From: a virus
Strand: one strand, 5' to 3'
IMG/VR virus record: IMGVR_UViG_3300006803_000085
Location: 1 to 26,289 of that record
DNA: 26,289 bases
The notes under the pieces are model-generated. The model was not told where the DNA came from. It was given only the letters and a program-made list of their open reading frames with translations, and did no database searches. A program made the translations under genes and the position numbers. Positions 16,320 through 23,344 of the stretch are shown one piece after another. Each line of letters begins with the position of its first letter. Within the stretch, counting starts at the first letter, position 1.

Positions 16320-16442
16320 CTACTTGTCTGTTCGCTCTAGCTCCTCTCCATACCGTTTTTGTAATGCGACCAGTAATTTTTCCCGACAGGCTTTTTCGTT
16401 TCGAATAAGCTCGATCAGTATCAAAATCAATAGGGGATTCAT
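16320..16442 (-). CDS. Possible 40-residue membrane-active small protein
   Basis: An ATG-started frame encodes 40 residues: a hydrophobic N-terminus (MNPLLILILIELI) followed by a charged amphipathic helix ending in EELERTDK. It ends 29 bases before the terminator palindrome, and begins 57 bases after the repressor stop, on the same strand, so it would be the second gene of the repressor transcript. A longer minus-strand frame at 16246-16497 overlaps it but reads through the terminator palindrome, so it is a poorer candidate. The shape is like small membrane peptides, for example an exclusion or toxin-like peptide. Both the coding call and any role are uncertain; too short to be sure. Confidence 0.4.
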   Translation of the reverse strand: MNPLLILILIELIRNEKACREKLLVALQKRYGEELERTDK

Positions 16443-16498
16443 ACAATTCAGGTTTAGAACGAGATAAAAAAAGAATATGTAATAATAAATTCAACATC

Positions 16499-16894
16499 TC
16501 ATATATTGTATTTTTTTCTAATGCTTTGTACTGCCGCTGGCGAAATCTTTTCCAGCTCGTCCATCAATCCTGGAATATCCTTCTCCTGCTCGATCTTCGA
16601 CCGCATGTTTTCCAGCTCACGTTGGTACATGCCGATGATGTGTTTCATATCCACGTCGATGAGTTGCTGGTTGGGCTGCTCTACCCCTTCTTTGGCGAGG
16701 TCTCGCATGACAAGATCGTTGGCCGTCACATTGAAAAACTCCATGAGTTTGATCAATACACTATAGCTTGGATAACTCTTGCCATTTTCATAAGCACTGA
16801 CCTGAGACGCAACCACTCCAAGTTCCTGCCCAAGATCATTTAAGGTTAGTTTTTTGCTAGTTCTTAAATAGCGAATATTGTCCCCTACTGCCAT
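16499..16894 (-). CDS. XRE-family repressor (CI-like)
   Basis: The 131-residue protein has an N-terminal helix-turn-helix of the XRE/Cro-CI type in residues 6-60: IRYLRTSKKLTLNDLGQELG, then VASQVSAYENGKSYPS, the recognition part. A longer helical C-terminal half (about 80-125, ENMRSKIEQEKDIPG) probably gives dimerisation; no peptidase motif of LexA type is visible, so induction would not be by self-cleavage. It is transcribed away from the small gene at 17004, the classic lysogeny switch layout. A dyad at 16942-16972 around the lytic promoter is the probable operator. It likely represses the lytic genes and perhaps its own transcription. Confidence 0.85.
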   Translation of the reverse strand: MAVGDNIRYLRTSKKLTLNDLGQELGVVASQVSAYENGKSYPSYSVLIKLMEFFNVTANDLVMRDLAKEGVEQPNQQLIDVDMKHIIGMYQRELENMRSKIEQEKDIPGLMDELEKISPAAVQSIRKKYNI

Positions 16895-16928
16895 TTCCGT
16901 TTTATTTATAAAAAAATCACTTGTTAAC

Positions 16929-16959
16929 TTGTTTTTTCACTTAAATTGAAATACTTTTG
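16929..16959 (+). promoter_or_regulatory. Lytic promoter, Bacteroidota type
   Basis: TTG (16929-16931) and TACTTTTG (16952-16959) with a 20-base spacer match the Bacteroidota housekeeping consensus TTG-N19-21-TANNTTTG exactly. It points to the gene at 17004 and is the best host-type promoter in the window. No comparably good box is visible for the divergent repressor. Confidence 0.8.
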
Positions 16960-16972
16960 TTACATCAATTTA
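16942..16972. promoter_or_regulatory. Operator dyad over the lytic promoter
   Basis: TAAATTGA (16942-16949) and TCAATTTA (16965-16972) form a perfect 8-bp dyad separated by 15 bases, with the -7 box TACTTTTG inside the spacer. A repressor dimer or tetramer bound here would block RNA polymerase. The likely binder is the XRE protein encoded next door; the small gene product at 17004 could compete for it. Confidence 0.6.
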
Positions 16973-17003
16973 GGAATTCAAATTTAATCAAATTAATAAC
17001 GAT

Positions 17004-17252
17004 ATGACCACATCTCCGCGGCTTACTCCTTTACAAGAATGGAAACGTAAGAACATGACCGAGGCCATGAAAGAAGACCTTCTCCGAGATTTGCAATGGA
17101 CCCCATATACTATGACGACTAGGATCAACCTCACGTCACGTTGGACCTTCGACGAAATACAGAAATTTGAAATGGTAGCCGGCTGTAAAAACGGCACCAT
17201 CCTAAGCCTGATTCCTCAAGTACTCATTCGACTGAGCGAGGAGACAGCATAA
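17004..17252 (+). CDS. Small Cro-like regulator (putative)
   Basis: The 82-residue protein lies just after the lytic promoter and is divergent from the XRE repressor, the position of Cro in lambdoid phages. Its sequence has the layout of a compact helix-turn-helix: LLRDLQWTPYTMTTRINLTSRW followed by TFDEIQKFEMVAGC (residues about 27-60). This recalls XRE proteins in which a short turn joins helices two and three, but the match is weak. It is short and would be a dimeric DNA-binding protein. It is followed by an intrinsic terminator, so it is transcribed as a short unit or relies on antitermination for downstream genes. Confidence 0.65.
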   Translation: MTTSPRLTPLQEWKRKNMTEAMKEDLLRDLQWTPYTMTTRINLTSRWTFDEIQKFEMVAGCKNGTILSLIPQVLIRLSEETA

Positions 17253-17291
17253 AGAATCATGGGATTACAATTTGTTAGTTAATGCTTTTAT

Positions 17292-17318
17292 ACCGAGCCA
17301 TCAGCGGCTCGGTTTTTT
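17292..17318 (+). terminator. Intrinsic terminator after Cro-like gene
   Basis: ACCGAGCC (17292-17299) pairs with GGCTCGGT (17306-17313) over a 6-base loop, followed by a T-run to 17318. It separates the Cro-like gene from the early block, so either a new promoter or antitermination must feed the following genes. Confidence 0.85.
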
Positions 17319-17425
17319 ACAAAGTAAAAACGAGGAGGTCCCCGAGCCTAGTCCAGCCGAGCGAGGATATAAGAGGCAAAGCGAGGGGATTTCTTCACCA
17401 ACTTCAACATTCATAAAAACAGCGA

Positions 17426-17455
17426 AGCCGCCTTGCTCTCGTACAGCAGGCGGCT
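17426..17455 (+). promoter_or_regulatory. Leader hairpin before membrane-protein gene
   Basis: AGCCGCCT (17426-17433) pairs with AGGCGGCT (17448-17455), extended inward by GCT/AGC with one bulged T and a 7-base loop CTCGTAC. It ends 16 bases before the ATG at 17472 and has no T-run. It may be a translational control hairpin or mRNA stabiliser. The rest of 17319-17425 is purine-rich in part (repeats of GCGAGG), with no clear promoter. Confidence 0.5.
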
Positions 17456-17471
17456 CCTAAAACAAATTCTA

Positions 17472-18734
17472 ATGAGTAACAAAGGTACAATTATCGAACG
17501 AGAAAAACAACGGGCAACCAGCAAAGCCGCCGACCGCGACAGCTTCATCGCCCGCAACTACGGATTATGGGTGATGGTAGCTTTTGTGGCCTACCCCCTA
17601 GCCTCTTGCCTCTCTGCCTTCACCGAGGGTAGCAACGTATACTTCCGCATTGCCAGCAGTGGCGCACCTTGGATACTCGTAGTCCTGGTCGTTGCCATTG
17701 TTGTCACCCTGATTGAAGTACTGAGCTATACCCTTGGCAAAGGCGCAATCGACGACATGCAGGCCGGGGTATTCTCCGGAGACGGTGCCGACAAAGGCAT
17801 GTTCGCAGTGAAGGTGATCGGCTTCCTGGCCATCATGGGCTTTTCGGTGTTCCTTTCCATCAATGGCGCTCCGCTCCTGAACGAGAAGCTGCGCAAAAGC
17901 TACACCCCTGCCGAAGCCAGCTTCGTGAATGTGGACAGCATCAACACTGCCTACAACACTGCCCTCCTACCCCACCAGGAAAACATCAAGCACATGCAGC
18001 AAACCAAGTGGAAAGGCAGCATCACCCGCGACGCAAACCGCAGCATCATGCAAAGCCAGAAGATGATGGCTATGATTGAGGAACGCCGCACGGCGGAATT
18101 GTCGGCGGCTACCGACCGCAATACGGTGATCCGCAGCGAATGGGAAGATGAAACCAGCACGAACAGCAGCTACGCTATGGGCTTTGCGGGCCTGGGCGAG
18201 ATCATTAAGCTGTTTTGCCTCATCTTCATCGGCATCTACGACCAGGGCTTGAGCAAGGAAGCAGCTGTATTTGGTGGCAGCGATGGTCCCGACCGAACTG
18301 GCCGAGATGGTGGGCAGCAAGGAAGCGGCCAATCGAGGTACTTCCAGATACCCAACAACAGCCCAGGAAACAACCGGGCACAAGCCGCCTACCCTACCTC
18401 GGTGCAGCCTATTGGCTTCTTCCAGCGGGCCACAGTGGAACCAGCCACCAGCACCCAACCTGCCGCAGGGGTAGCTAATGTTAGCTACACACCTACAAAC
18501 GAAGAAATGGAAGGAGACTACCCGATAGACCTCCTGAAAGAACTTCGCTTCTACGCCGACGCAAAGCGGCAGTACGATTGCTACGAATCCAACACCCGCA
18601 TCGGTAGCGATACCAAAGTCAAGCGGCAAGAACAGTTTACCCGCCGCATGAACCATTCGCTGACGCGAATGAAAGATATGGGATACCAGCCCCGACTGGT
18701 GAACAGAACCTGGGAGCTGATCCCACTGAATTAG
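17472..18734 (+). CDS. Four-helix membrane protein of unknown role
   Basis: The 420-residue protein has likely transmembrane helices at about 29-50, 66-88, 110-130 and 240-258. Between helices three and four lies a roughly 105-residue soluble, Asn/Ser-rich domain that is helical and charged; the part after helix four (about 260-420) is a long tail with Gly/Gln/Pro-rich disorder and a folded basic end (ADAKRQYDCYESNTR). I recognise no family. It lies alone between two terminators, upstream of the primase-helicase. Possible roles are membrane anchoring of replication, superinfection exclusion or lysogenic conversion; none is supported by a motif. I chose ATG 17472 since an in-frame TTG at 17433 lies in the hairpin stem. 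Confidence 0.75.
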   Translation: MSNKGTIIEREKQRATSKAADRDSFIARNYGLWVMVAFVAYPLASCLSAFTEGSNVYFRIASSGAPWILVVLVVAIVVTLIEVLSYTLGKGAIDDMQAGVFSGDGADKGMFAVKVIGFLAIMGFSVFLSINGAPLLNEKLRKSYTPAEASFVNVDSINTAYNTALLPHQENIKHMQQTKWKGSITRDANRSIMQSQKMMAMIEERRTAELSAATDRNTVIRSEWEDETSTNSSYAMGFAGLGEIIKLFCLIFIGIYDQGLSKEAAVFGGSDGPDRTGRDGGQQGSGQSRYFQIPNNSPGNNRAQAAYPTSVQPIGFFQRATVEPATSTQPAAGVANVSYTPTNEEMEGDYPIDLLKELRFYADAKRQYDCYESNTRIGSDTKVKRQEQFTRRMNHSLTRMKDMGYQPRLVNRTWELIPLN

Positions 18735-18764
18735 ATTAGGGTTTTTAGGTGTTTTTTATTCCCC

Positions 18765-18799
18765 CGGGCGGGGAGGTGAGAGCCCCCGCCCGTTTTTTT
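18765..18799 (+). terminator. Strong intrinsic terminator
   Basis: CGGGCGGGG (18765-18773) pairs perfectly with CCCCGCCCG (18784-18792) over a 10-base loop, followed by seven T. It closes the membrane-protein gene. The 324-base gap to the primase gene then holds a weak promoter-like element (18887) and a G/C hairpin (19006-19037). Confidence 0.9.
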
Positions 18800-18886
18800 G
18801 AGAGCCAAGAGAGGCAACCCAAACAAGGCACAAGGGCTATTCCCGCCTTCACATACATCCAACATACCAAGCTGAATCACGGTAGT

Positions 18887-18925
18887 ATCTGTCCTATGCG
18901 ATAGATGTCCTACCAATTACATTGC
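18887..18925 (+). promoter_or_regulatory. Phage promoter-like element, copy 5 (weak)
   Basis: ATCTGTCCTA (18887-18896) is followed by a TACATTG box (18918-18924, or TTACATTG one base earlier) at a spacing of 25-26 bases, like the four copies in the structural region. A second GTCCTA at 18907-18912 lies between the boxes. If used, it would start transcription about 130 bases before the primase-helicase gene, through a leader that contains the hairpin at 19006. Confidence 0.4.
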
Positions 18926-19005
18926 TACCCGGCATGATCTGAGGGGTAGGAGAGCACTGTCCGATTGGAGGCCAACGCTTTTCTATTGCTATTGATCATC
19001 CGGCT

Positions 19006-19037
19006 GGGGAATGGGTACGATGCCCGTTCCCCACTTT
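19006..19037 (+). terminator. Leader hairpin, possible attenuator of primase gene
   Basis: GGGGAATGGG (19006-19015) pairs with CCCGTTCCCC (19023-19032) with one T-G wobble and a 7-base loop, followed by ACTTTTTC. It sits 26 bases before the ATG at 19059, so it could partly terminate transcription, or modulate translation of the primase-helicase. Confidence 0.5.
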
Positions 19038-19058
19038 TTCCAAAGAAGAAAAGACACG

Positions 19059-22000
19059 ATGATGATAGCAAACGCCAACGAGATCAAAGATAGCCTCAAC
19101 ATGGAGGAGGCTTTGGTATGCCTGGGCCACCAGCTCAACCGCCAGCGTCGCACCACTTGCCCCGTCCACGGTGGCACCGATGCCAACTTCTCGGCAAAGA
19201 ACAACTACGGCACCTGCTTCTCGCATTGTGCTGGAAAAACTTGGTCCGTCACCGACCTGGTGATGGAAGTCAAAAACCTTACTTACCCCGAAGCCCTGGA
19301 ATGGATTGCCTCACAATCTAAAATTAATGTACAGTACCAGGGCGGCGACCGCAAAGAGCTGATCGAAGCAGCTAAGCAGGAGCGCGACCGCAAGGAAGAA
19401 CTCTACCTGGCCAACGAAGCAGCCCTGGAACGCTACGAGAATGGTGCGGTGATCGAGTTCAAAGAACGATACCACTTTGACGGGAGAGATTGGAGCGGCG
19501 AAACCATCAAGGCGTTCAGGCTTGTGCAGTCGCCCAACGACAACGTGCTGGCCAAACAAACCACCATCAGCAAGGCACTGCTGCAGGAGCTGGGCCTGAT
19601 TAAGCACAGCGAAACCAAAGACATCTGGTACGACTTCCTGCGCGACCGAATTCTCTTTCCCATCTTCACCCACCAGGGTAGGGTGGCAGGCTTCACCGGG
19701 CGCAAACTGAGTACTGCACACCCCGACAGCGCCAAGTACAAGAACAGCCAGGAGAGCCTGGTATTTGAAAAAAGAAACCTGCTGTATGGCATCTGGCAAA
19801 ACCGGCGCACCATCCAGCAGGTTGGGGCCCTGCTTTTTGAAGGCATGGCCGACGTGGTTACCGCTTACGACTACGATGTTCGCCGCGCTGTAGCCACCGG
19901 TGGCACCGCGGTAACTGCTGGCCAATTGAAGCTGCTTAAGCGCTACACCAACACCGTGACAGTGATGATGGATGGCGACGACGCCGGCTATAAGGCTGCC
20001 CGCAACGCGGTAGAAGAAGCCATTGCCATCGGGCTGCGGGTGCAGGTCTGCTTCTTCAACGAGCCTACAGCCGAAGACCAGGAAGCAGGCATGAAGCGCT
20101 ACGACCCCGACAACTTCCTGCGCCGCTACGGCAAAGCTGCATTCGAGGCAGTGGTGGAGGAGCAGAGCCAGGACGGGTTGATGTGGCGCGCGATGGAGGA
20201 ATGGAACGACAAAGACATCTTTCGCCAACACGCTGCCGTGAGCCTGGCCGGGCGCATGATCAGCATGCTCGACGAGGAAATGCTGCGCGACCATTATCAG
20301 CGCGAGCTGCTCACCACCAACTACTTCGGCAAGGTGCACAAGAATGCCCTGGAAGACGCAGTGAAGGCCGAGCTGGAAAAGCGCATGCGCGACAACAACA
20401 AGCCAGACCTGAGTGCCCAGCAGCAAAGCGACATTAAGAAGTATGGCCTCTACATTAAGAACCACCAGTACTGGGTGTCGGGCGACGAGGATATGGAAGG
20501 TTACCCGATCAGCAATTTCTCGGTGGAGCCGGTGATGCTGGTGGTAGGTTCCGCCAAGTCGGAGCGGCGGGTGGAGATTAAGAACATCTATGGCGCCAAG
20601 TTCACTGCCAATATTGATAGCGACAGCTTTGTGGAAATGACTGCTTTCCGCAAGGAAGTGGAACGCCGGGGCAACTACCTGTTCCTGGAAACCTTCCGGC
20701 CTGAGCACTTCACCAAAGTGAAGCGGAAGCTGTACGATGAGATGAAGGTATGCTACCCCATAACAACCCTGGGCCGCCATGCGAAGAAAGATTTCTATGC
20801 CTTTGTGAATGGTATTGTCGGGCCTGGTGGCCAATTCATTGAAGCCAGCGAAAACGGAATTGTGAATTTCGACGACGCCAAGTTCTTCCTGCCCGCATTC
20901 GCCAACGACGACGATACCATGTTGAGCGACGACGAAGACAACAGCTACGAATCAGAGCAGAACTTTATCTACATCGATACCATCAAAGCGCCATCGTTCA
21001 CCGAGTGGTCGGCCATGATGGCCACGATACACGGCGAGAACGGCATGATGGGAGTGGCCTGGTACTTGTCGGCCTTGTTCCGCGACATCATCTACGACCG
21101 CAACGACTGTTTCCCACACCTCAACTGTTTTGGCCCTCCGGGTTGCGGCAAGTCGTTTCTGGCTTGGTCCTTATCCTACATGTTTGGCCATGCCCGCCGA
21201 CCTTATAACCTGAACGATGGCACCAACGTAGGTTTCTTCCGCCGCATGGCCCAGGTGCGCAACGGGGTAGCCTGGTTCGACGAGTACAGCAACGACATCG
21301 ACTTCAAGCGGGCGCAAGGTCTTAAGAACGCTTACGACGGTGCAGGCCGGGAAAAGGGGGTAGCCACTACCGACAACCGCACGGTGACAACCAAGGTGAA
21401 CAGCGGCCTGGTGATCACCGGGCAGGAGCTGATGGTGCAAGACATTGCCATGTATACCCGCTGCATCACCTGCAGTTTCCCCGACGTGAAGCGCACCCAG
21501 GAACAGCTGGACGCAGGCGATGCGCTGATGGCCTTGCAAAAGACCGGCTGCTTGTCGCAAATAACGGCGAAGATGCAGTCGTACCGCGAGATCATCAAGA
21601 CCGATTTCGACGAAGTATACTACGACGTAAGGGGCCAGCTGAAAGGAATGGTACAGGGCAAAGAAGTACTGGACCGCCTGGTAAACAACTACGCCGTGGC
21701 CTTATCTACCGCGTTCATCATCGACCGCTGCGAGCCGCTGGGCTTCAAGTTTGCCGACCTGCTGGAATTCTCGCTACAAAACCTACTGTGGCAAAGCAAT
21801 AGCATCGGGCAAGAAGACGACCTGGCCGTTTGGTGGGATACCCTACAGTACTACATTGCCAAGAACGACCTTCTGCACAACGACGACATCCTGGTGCAGG
21901 AGATGCGCACCCTGAAAGTCAGAGATTCAAAAGGCAAAGAAACCGACACGATAGAGATCAGCTTTGAGGAAGACCGCAAGGTGCTGTTCCTCACCATGAC

Positions 22001-22220
22001 CAAGAGCTTCCGATTCTACAAAGAGCAGATCCGGAAGGAGGGGGGCAAGAGTGGCCTCAACAAGGAAGCCATCCGCTACTACCTGGCAGGATCACCTGCC
22101 TTTATCGGGGATGTAAGAGCCAAGAAGTTTGCCGGAACGGCCAAGCGCTGCATGGCTTTCGACATGACCCGCATGAACTTTGATCTGCCGATCAGTACCC
22201 ACGTAGAATACGAGCATTAA
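19059..22220 (+). CDS. DNA primase-helicase fusion
   Basis: The 1053-residue protein probably synthesises primers and unwinds phage DNA at the origin. A CHC2-type zinc finger lies at Cys34, His37, Cys53, Cys57, followed by a TDLVMEVKNLTYPEALEWIA segment typical of DnaG-like primases. The TOPRIM core has LFEGMAD (Glu261) and DGDDAG (Asp305, Asp307). In the C-terminal half a P-loop GPPGCGKS (residues 692-699), then VAWFDEYS and a VITGQEL segment, suggests an AAA-type ATPase. The zinc spacing CFSHC has one extra residue compared with classic CHC2. ATG 19059 is preferred over the in-frame ATG at 19011, which lies in the leader hairpin, and AAGAAAAGA precedes it. The origin candidate follows. Confidence 0.85.
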   Translation: MMIANANEIKDSLNMEEALVCLGHQLNRQRRTTCPVHGGTDANFSAKNNYGTCFSHCAGKTWSVTDLVMEVKNLTYPEALEWIASQSKINVQYQGGDRKELIEAAKQERDRKEELYLANEAALERYENGAVIEFKERYHFDGRDWSGETIKAFRLVQSPNDNVLAKQTTISKALLQELGLIKHSETKDIWYDFLRDRILFPIFTHQGRVAGFTGRKLSTAHPDSAKYKNSQESLVFEKRNLLYGIWQNRRTIQQVGALLFEGMADVVTAYDYDVRRAVATGGTAVTAGQLKLLKRYTNTVTVMMDGDDAGYKAARNAVEEAIAIGLRVQVCFFNEPTAEDQEAGMKRYDPDNFLRRYGKAAFEAVVEEQSQDGLMWRAMEEWNDKDIFRQHAAVSLAGRMISMLDEEMLRDHYQRELLTTNYFGKVHKNALEDAVKAELEKRMRDNNKPDLSAQQQSDIKKYGLYIKNHQYWVSGDEDMEGYPISNFSVEPVMLVVGSAKSERRVEIKNIYGAKFTANIDSDSFVEMTAFRKEVERRGNYLFLETFRPEHFTKVKRKLYDEMKVCYPITTLGRHAKKDFYAFVNGIVGPGGQFIEASENGIVNFDDAKFFLPAFANDDDTMLSDDEDNSYESEQNFIYIDTIKAPSFTEWSAMMATIHGENGMMGVAWYLSALFRDIIYDRNDCFPHLNCFGPPGCGKSFLAWSLSYMFGHARRPYNLNDGTNVGFFRRMAQVRNGVAWFDEYSNDIDFKRAQGLKNAYDGAGREKGVATTDNRTVTTKVNSGLVITGQELMVQDIAMYTRCITCSFPDVKRTQEQLDAGDALMALQKTGCLSQITAKMQSYREIIKTDFDEVYYDVRGQLKGMVQGKEVLDRLVNNYAVALSTAFIIDRCEPLGFKFADLLEFSLQNLLWQSNSIGQEDDLAVWWDTLQYYIAKNDLLHNDDILVQEMRTLKVRDSKGKETDTIEISFEEDRKVLFLTMTKSFRFYKEQIRKEGGKSGLNKEAIRYYLAGSPAFIGDVRAKKFAGTAKRCMAFDMTRMNFDLPISTHVEYEH

Positions 22221-22228
22221 GGCTTTGG

Positions 22229-22271
22229 GAAAGTGTTAAAATTGTTTTAAACAACAATTGTTAAAACTTTC
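22229..22271. repeat. AT-rich inverted repeat after primase gene
   Basis: The arm starting GAAAGTGTTAA (22229-22246) and the arm ending TTAAAACTTTC (22253-22271) are inverted copies with one mismatch and one extra base, around the spacer TTAAAC. A following T-run after CTGTACCTGG is too far for a clear terminator. It may be a weak bidirectional terminator or a part of the origin region. Confidence 0.55.
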
Positions 22272-22317
22272 TGTACCTGGTTTTTCAGCTGTTTTTTGCA
22301 ACCGATAGAAGGAAGCC

Positions 22318-22612
22318 CAAAAAGCCCACAACCGCCCATAACCGAATGCAACCAACAAAATTTAATTCTTTAAAAAAGTTAATCAATTGAAAACCAAGCA
22401 AATAACAAAAGTAACCTATTGCCGATCGGTTGTGTTTGGGGGTGTTTTCGGTTGTGGGCTGGTTGTGTTCTGCATAACCAAACACAACCGGGTTGCATTT
22501 GAACACAACCGTGCAACCGAAAAAACGCCAAAGTTGTGTTTTCAACTAATTGTAAATCAATAAATTAACTCCGGTTATGGGCGGTTGTGGGCTTTTTGCC
22601 AAAAACACAACC
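22318..22612. other. Candidate replication origin with iterons
   Basis: A perfect 27-bp inverted repeat (22318-22344 and 22572-22598; core CCCACAACCGCCCATAACC on the left) encloses this gene-free block. GGTTGTG or its complement occurs eight times: complement at 22327, 22483, 22504 and 22606; direct at 22428, 22450, 22461 and 22583. The central five starts are 22, 11, 22 and 21 bases apart, about one or two helical turns. Nested pairs add symmetry, for example CGGTTGTGTTTGG (22427-22439) with its exact complement at 22478-22490. An AT-rich tract (about 22357-22412) sits beside them and could be the melting site. Position after the primase-helicase fits an origin; a repressor-controlled early regulatory region is the alternative. 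Confidence 0.6.
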
Positions 22613-22639
22613 CTGCCTCAGCCACGAAAAAAACGCAAA

Positions 22640-22864
22640 ATGAAAATGTTTGAAGTTCAAACTCAAAGCGGGCGCAAATTCCCGGTGATCCGCCGCAAGC
22701 AAGGCGCCATGGAAACCGACGAATGCCCATACTGTGGCGGCACCCACATACACGGCACGGCACCAGGCCACCGCATTGCTCACTGCACCAACAAAGCATT
22801 GGAGCTGAACGTGGATGGCGAGCGGCTGACGCCGTTTGATGGGTACATCATTGTTCATTATTAA
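22640..22864 (+). CDS. Small zinc-ribbon-like protein
   Basis: The 74-residue protein contains CPYCGGTHIHG followed by GHRIAHC (Cys-x2-Cys, several His, then a Cys), probably one zinc site in residues about 30-50. Its role is unknown. It is the first gene after the origin-like block, 28 bases after the last GGTTGTG box, so it may be controlled from there. I chose ATG 22640, with an A-rich leader; an earlier in-frame ATG at 22577 lies inside the right arm of the 27-bp inverted repeat. Small zinc proteins of this kind are common in phage early regions. Confidence 0.65.
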   Translation: MKMFEVQTQSGRKFPVIRRKQGAMETDECPYCGGTHIHGTAPGHRIAHCTNKALELNVDGERLTPFDGYIIVHY

Positions 22865-22886
22865 TTCACCAAAAATATCATCAACC

Positions 22887-23117
22887 ATGAAAATCAGCAA
22901 CGAACGCAGAATTAGCGAGATCAAAGAGCTGCAGGCAAAAGTGAGGTGCGAACCCGGCACTGATGCGTACAGCCGCGACATCCGCCTGGCCATCCTGCAG
23001 GAACAGATAGATCTGCTGCAATTACTCGAAGGCCAAATCATCAGCGTCAACATGCTGATGGATATTCTTCGCGCCAAAAAAAGCGAAACCGTGAACCGGC
23101 AAATCCGCCTCCTATGA
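22887..23117 (+). CDS. Small helical protein, unknown
   Basis: The 76-residue product is highly charged and predicted helical along its length, with Leu/Ile repeats (IRLAILQEQIDLLQLLEGQIISVNML in shorter form: LQEQIDLLQLLEGQ at about 36-50) that suit a coiled coil. No family is recognised. It starts after an A-rich ATCATCAACC leader, and its stop overlaps the next start (ATGA), so the two are translationally coupled. An in-frame ATG at 22839 overlaps the preceding gene and is less likely. Confidence 0.65.
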   Translation: MKISNERRISEIKELQAKVRCEPGTDAYSRDIRLAILQEQIDLLQLLEGQIISVNMLMDILRAKKSETVNRQIRLL

Positions 23118-23344
23118 TCCAGCAAGACATAAACCCCAGGGTGCAACTATACGCCGACGAATCTGGCTGCATCCTGCGCATCTTCAAAGACGTCACCAGG
23201 AAGGGGGGGTACATGGATGTGCCAGTTCAAAATCCCCGGATTCCTCACTCAGTTGCTGCGTTCGTTTCAGAGCGCGACAGCTGGGATCTATTGAAAACCC
23301 TGAGCAGCTATTTTGCAGCTCGCAAAAAATGCAGCGTAATATGA
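23114..23344 (+). CDS. Small protein, unknown
   Basis: This 76-residue product has no recognisable motif. It contains a beta-like N-terminal half (RVQLYADESGCILRIFKD) and a helical C-terminal end (WDLLKTLSSYFAARKK). It overlaps the previous stop by four bases (ATGA at 23114) and ends in another ATGA with the next gene. The chain of ATGA junctions argues that this is a real coding gene in a coupled operon, although function is unknown. Confidence 0.65.
   Translation: MIQQDINPRVQLYADESGCILRIFKDVTRKGGYMDVPVQNPRIPHSVAAFVSERDSWDLLKTLSSYFAARKKCSVI

Noticed and set aside
16246-16497. Minus-strand frame of 83 codons after the repressor
   Set aside because: It reads through the perfect terminator palindrome and its last residues are just the palindrome translated; the 40-codon frame at 16320-16442 is a better candidate.
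17272-17460. Plus-strand 62-codon frame between the Cro-like gene and the membrane-protein gene
   Set aside because: It spans the intrinsic terminator at 17292-17318 and the hairpin at 17426-17455, which argues against coding.
19311-20834. Minus-strand frame of 507 codons inside the primase-helicase region
   Set aside because: The opposite strand encodes the zinc-finger and TOPRIM motifs of the primase; the minus frame has no recognisable domain.
22318-22598. Miniature transposon bounded by the 27-bp inverted repeats
   Set aside because: No target-site duplication flanks the repeats, and the internal GGTTGTG boxes with helical spacing fit an origin or regulator array better.
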